Below are positions 48,071 to 49,694 of a stretch of DNA of 49,694 nucleotides, in pieces. A program made the position numbers and the translations under genes. Each line of letters opens with the position of its first letter. Position 1 is the first letter of the stretch. The DNA is taken from the NCBI RefSeq assembly GCF_001984575.1, contig NZ_LZNS01000001.1, forward strand, positions 6,339,967-6,389,660, written 5' to 3'. The notes beneath the pieces are model-generated. The model saw only the letters and a list, made by a program, of their open reading frames with translations, did no database searches and was not told where the DNA came from. The stretch comes from Streptomyces sp. MP131-18 (lineage in GTDB: Bacteria > Actinomycetota > Actinomycetes > Streptomycetales > Streptomycetaceae).

Positions 48071-49694
48071 GTACGGCCACGAAGTCCCCGAAGGCACGGG
48101 GCAAAGCACCGGCCGGCGAGAAGGTCGCCGACTGGGCCGACGGCCGGCTGGGCCTCTACAGCCTCGCCAAGGCCAACATGCGCAAGATCTTCCCCGACCA
48201 CTGGTCGTTCCTGCTGGGCGAGATCTGCCTGTATGCCTTCATCATCATCATCCTGACCGGCGTCTACCTGACCCTCTTCTTCGTCCCGAGCATGGGCGAG
48301 ATCGAGTACGACGGGTCGTACGTGCCGATGCAGGGCGTGCGGATGACCGAGGCGTACGCCTCCACGCTGGACATCAGCTTCGACGTGCGCGGCGGTCTGC
48401 TGGTCCGGCAGATCCACCACTGGGCGGCGCTGATCTTCATCGTCGGCATCATGTTCCACATGATGCGGGTGTTCTTCACGGGCGCCTTCCGCAAGCCGCG
48501 CGAGCTGAACTGGCTGTTCGGCTGGACGCTGTTCATCCTGGCCGTCTTCACCGGCCTCACCGGCTACTCGCTGCCGGACGACCTGCTCTCCGGCACCGGC
48601 GTCCGCTTCGCCGAGGGTGCCATCCTGGCCACGCCGGTCGTCGGCACGTACCTCCAGATGTTCCTGTTCGGCGGGGAGTTCCCCGGGCACGACATCATCC
48701 CGAGGTTCTTCGTCATCCACGTGCTGCTGCTGCCGGGCATCATGCTGGGTCTCGTGGTCGCCCACCTGATCCTGATCGTGTACCACAAGCACACGCACTA
48801 CGCGGGCCCCGGCCGCACCAACAACAATGTGGTCGGCATGCCGCTCCTGCCCGTCTACATGGCCAAGGCCGGCGGCTTCTTCTTCCTCGTCTTCGGCGTG
48901 ATCGCGGCCATCGCGGCGACCGTGCAGATCAACCCCGTCTGGGTACTGGGGCCATATCGACCGGACCAAGTGTCGACCAACGCCCAACCGGACTGGTATC
49001 TCGGCTTCTCCGAGGGACTGATCCGACTGATGCCGGGATGGGAGTGGGTCATCCCGGGCGGCTACACGCTGAACTTCGGCATCCTCATCCCGCTCGGCCT
49101 CTTCCCGCTGATGCTGGTGCTCATCGGCATCTACCCGTTCTTCGAGTCCTGGCTGACGAAGGACAACCGCGAGCATCACATCGCGCAACGGCCACGGAAC
49201 GCCCCGACCAGGACCGGCCTCGGTGTGGCCTGGCTGACGGCCTACTTCGTCACTCTGGTGGCCGGCGGCAACGACGTCTGGGCGATCAACTTCAACCTGT
49301 CGATCAACGCCATCACCTGGTTCTGCCGCATCGCGTTCTTCGTGCTGCCGGTGCTCACGTTCATCGCCACCCGGCGCATCTGTCTCGGCCTCCAGCGCCG
49401 CGACCGGGAGAAAGTGCTGCACGGGCGGGAGACGGGCATCATCAAACGGCTGCCGCACGGCGAGTTCGTCGAGGTGCACGAGCCCCTGTCGCGGGACGCG
49501 CTGTACACGCTCACGGCGCACGACCAGGACGCGCCGCAGGAGCTGGGCTCCCCGACCGACGAGAACGGGGTCCGGCGCAAGATCAGCCCGCTGGAGCGGC
49601 TGCGGGTCAGGATCAACCGCGGCTACTTCGGTGAGCACGCGCAGATTCCGAAGCCGACCAGCGAGGAGTACCGGGAGATCACCAGCGGCCACGG
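48067..49694 (+). CDS. qcrB: Cytochrome b subunit of bc1 complex, 3' truncated by window
   Basis: 542 codons are present and the frame runs off the right edge without a stop. It begins MSTATKSPKARGKAP with an ATGA overlap with qcrA. The b-heme His pairs are in VRQIHHWAALIFIVGIMFHMM and FVIHVLLLPGIMLGLVVAHL. The quinol-site signature is PDWYLGF, with Trp in place of the usual PEWY pattern as PDWY. Eight or nine helices are followed by a long charged C-terminal region (from about 430) that is characteristic of actinobacterial QcrB. Core quinol-oxidising subunit of the supercomplex. Confidence 0.97.
   Translation, partial: MSTATKSPKARGKAPAGEKVADWADGRLGLYSLAKANMRKIFPDHWSFLLGEICLYAFIIIILTGVYLTLFFVPSMGEIEYDGSYVPMQGVRMTEAYASTLDISFDVRGGLLVRQIHHWAALIFIVGIMFHMMRVFFTGAFRKPRELNWLFGWTLFILAVFTGLTGYSLPDDLLSGTGVRFAEGAILATPVVGTYLQMFLFGGEFPGHDIIPRFFVIHVLLLPGIMLGLVVAHLILIVYHKHTHYAGPGRTNNNVVGMPLLPVYMAKAGGFFFLVFGVIAAIAATVQINPVWVLGPYRPDQVSTNAQPDWYLGFSEGLIRLMPGWEWVIPGGYTLNFGILIPLGLFPLMLVLIGIYPFFESWLTKDNREHHIAQRPRNAPTRTGLGVAWLTAYFVTLVAGGNDVWAINFNLSINAITWFCRIAFFVLPVLTFIATRRICLGLQRRDREKVLHGRETGIIKRLPHGEFVEVHEPLSRDALYTLTAHDQDAPQELGSPTDENGVRRKISPLERLRVRINRGYFGEHAQIPKPTSEEYREITSGH

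Noticed and set aside
1..49694. CRISPR arrays, IS elements, prophage genes, attachment sites
   Set aside because: No regularly spaced repeats, transposase or integrase motifs, or phage structural genes were seen on either strand.

Overview
The window is very GC-rich actinomycete DNA, almost certainly from a Streptomyces or close relative. Evidence: codon third positions are nearly all G/C, GTG starts are frequent, genes often overlap by ATGA/GTGA, and long antisense shadow frames lie over most genes. The gene order from glnA rightward (glnA, RDD protein, DUF4191 protein, small ORF, lipA, lipB, TPR regulator ... sucB, lpd, pepA, cob genes, pspA, two-component pair, nadA, iron-sulfur carrier, sugar kinase, ctaCDF, ctaE, qcrCAB) is the order I remember for the S. 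coelicolor core around SCO2198 down to SCO2148. That match is from memory and was not searched.

Left edge (1-5399), accessory: the 3' end of a modular type I polyketide synthase (KR, ACP, chain-releasing thioesterase), followed without gaps by a four-gene cassette making an unusual extender unit (3-hydroxyacyl dehydrogenase, free-standing ACP, acyl-ACP dehydrogenase, FkbH-type glyceryl transferase/phosphatase). This supplies hydroxymalonyl- or methoxymalonyl-ACP; no O-methyltransferase lies next to it. A strong hairpin at 5417-5452 closes the cluster. An orphan NarL-type response regulator then sits between it and glnA.

Region 6256-13180: glutamine synthetase I with a textbook GlnR operator, then membrane proteins and lipoate synthesis (lipB, lipA), whose product is used on the 2-oxoglutarate dehydrogenase E2 encoded further right (sucB, with lpd). 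Region 13184-18568: an FAD oxidoreductase, a TIGR01777 protein, an SDR and two regulators (WYL and GntR/FCD). Region 18683-27716: sucB, lpd, pepA and late cobalamin assembly (cobS, cobT, and a cobU fused to a degenerate metallo-beta-lactamase-like domain), with an uncharacterised multi-pass membrane protein among them.

Region 27842-34064: an apparent envelope-stress block (HtrA-like PDZ protease, DUF3043 protein, pspA, PspAA, NarL-type sensor kinase and regulator) and an acetyltransferase. Region 34090-40252: nadA behind repeated CGTCA-N3-TGACG palindromes, an A-type Fe-S carrier, an anchored acidic protein, a PfkB kinase and a cysteine desulfurase-TusA fusion. Region 40501-49694: the aerobic terminal branch, ctaC-ctaD-ctaF, an L,D-transpeptidase lipoprotein, a receiver-like protein, ctaE and qcrC-qcrA-qcrB (the last cut by the window edge), i.e. 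the bc1-aa3 supercomplex.

No gene-free gap exceeds 300 bases. I see no rRNA, tRNA, CRISPR array, insertion sequence or phage gene. A recurring theme is a -10-like hexamer ending 6-8 bases before a start codon with no Shine-Dalgarno, which suggests many leaderless messages.
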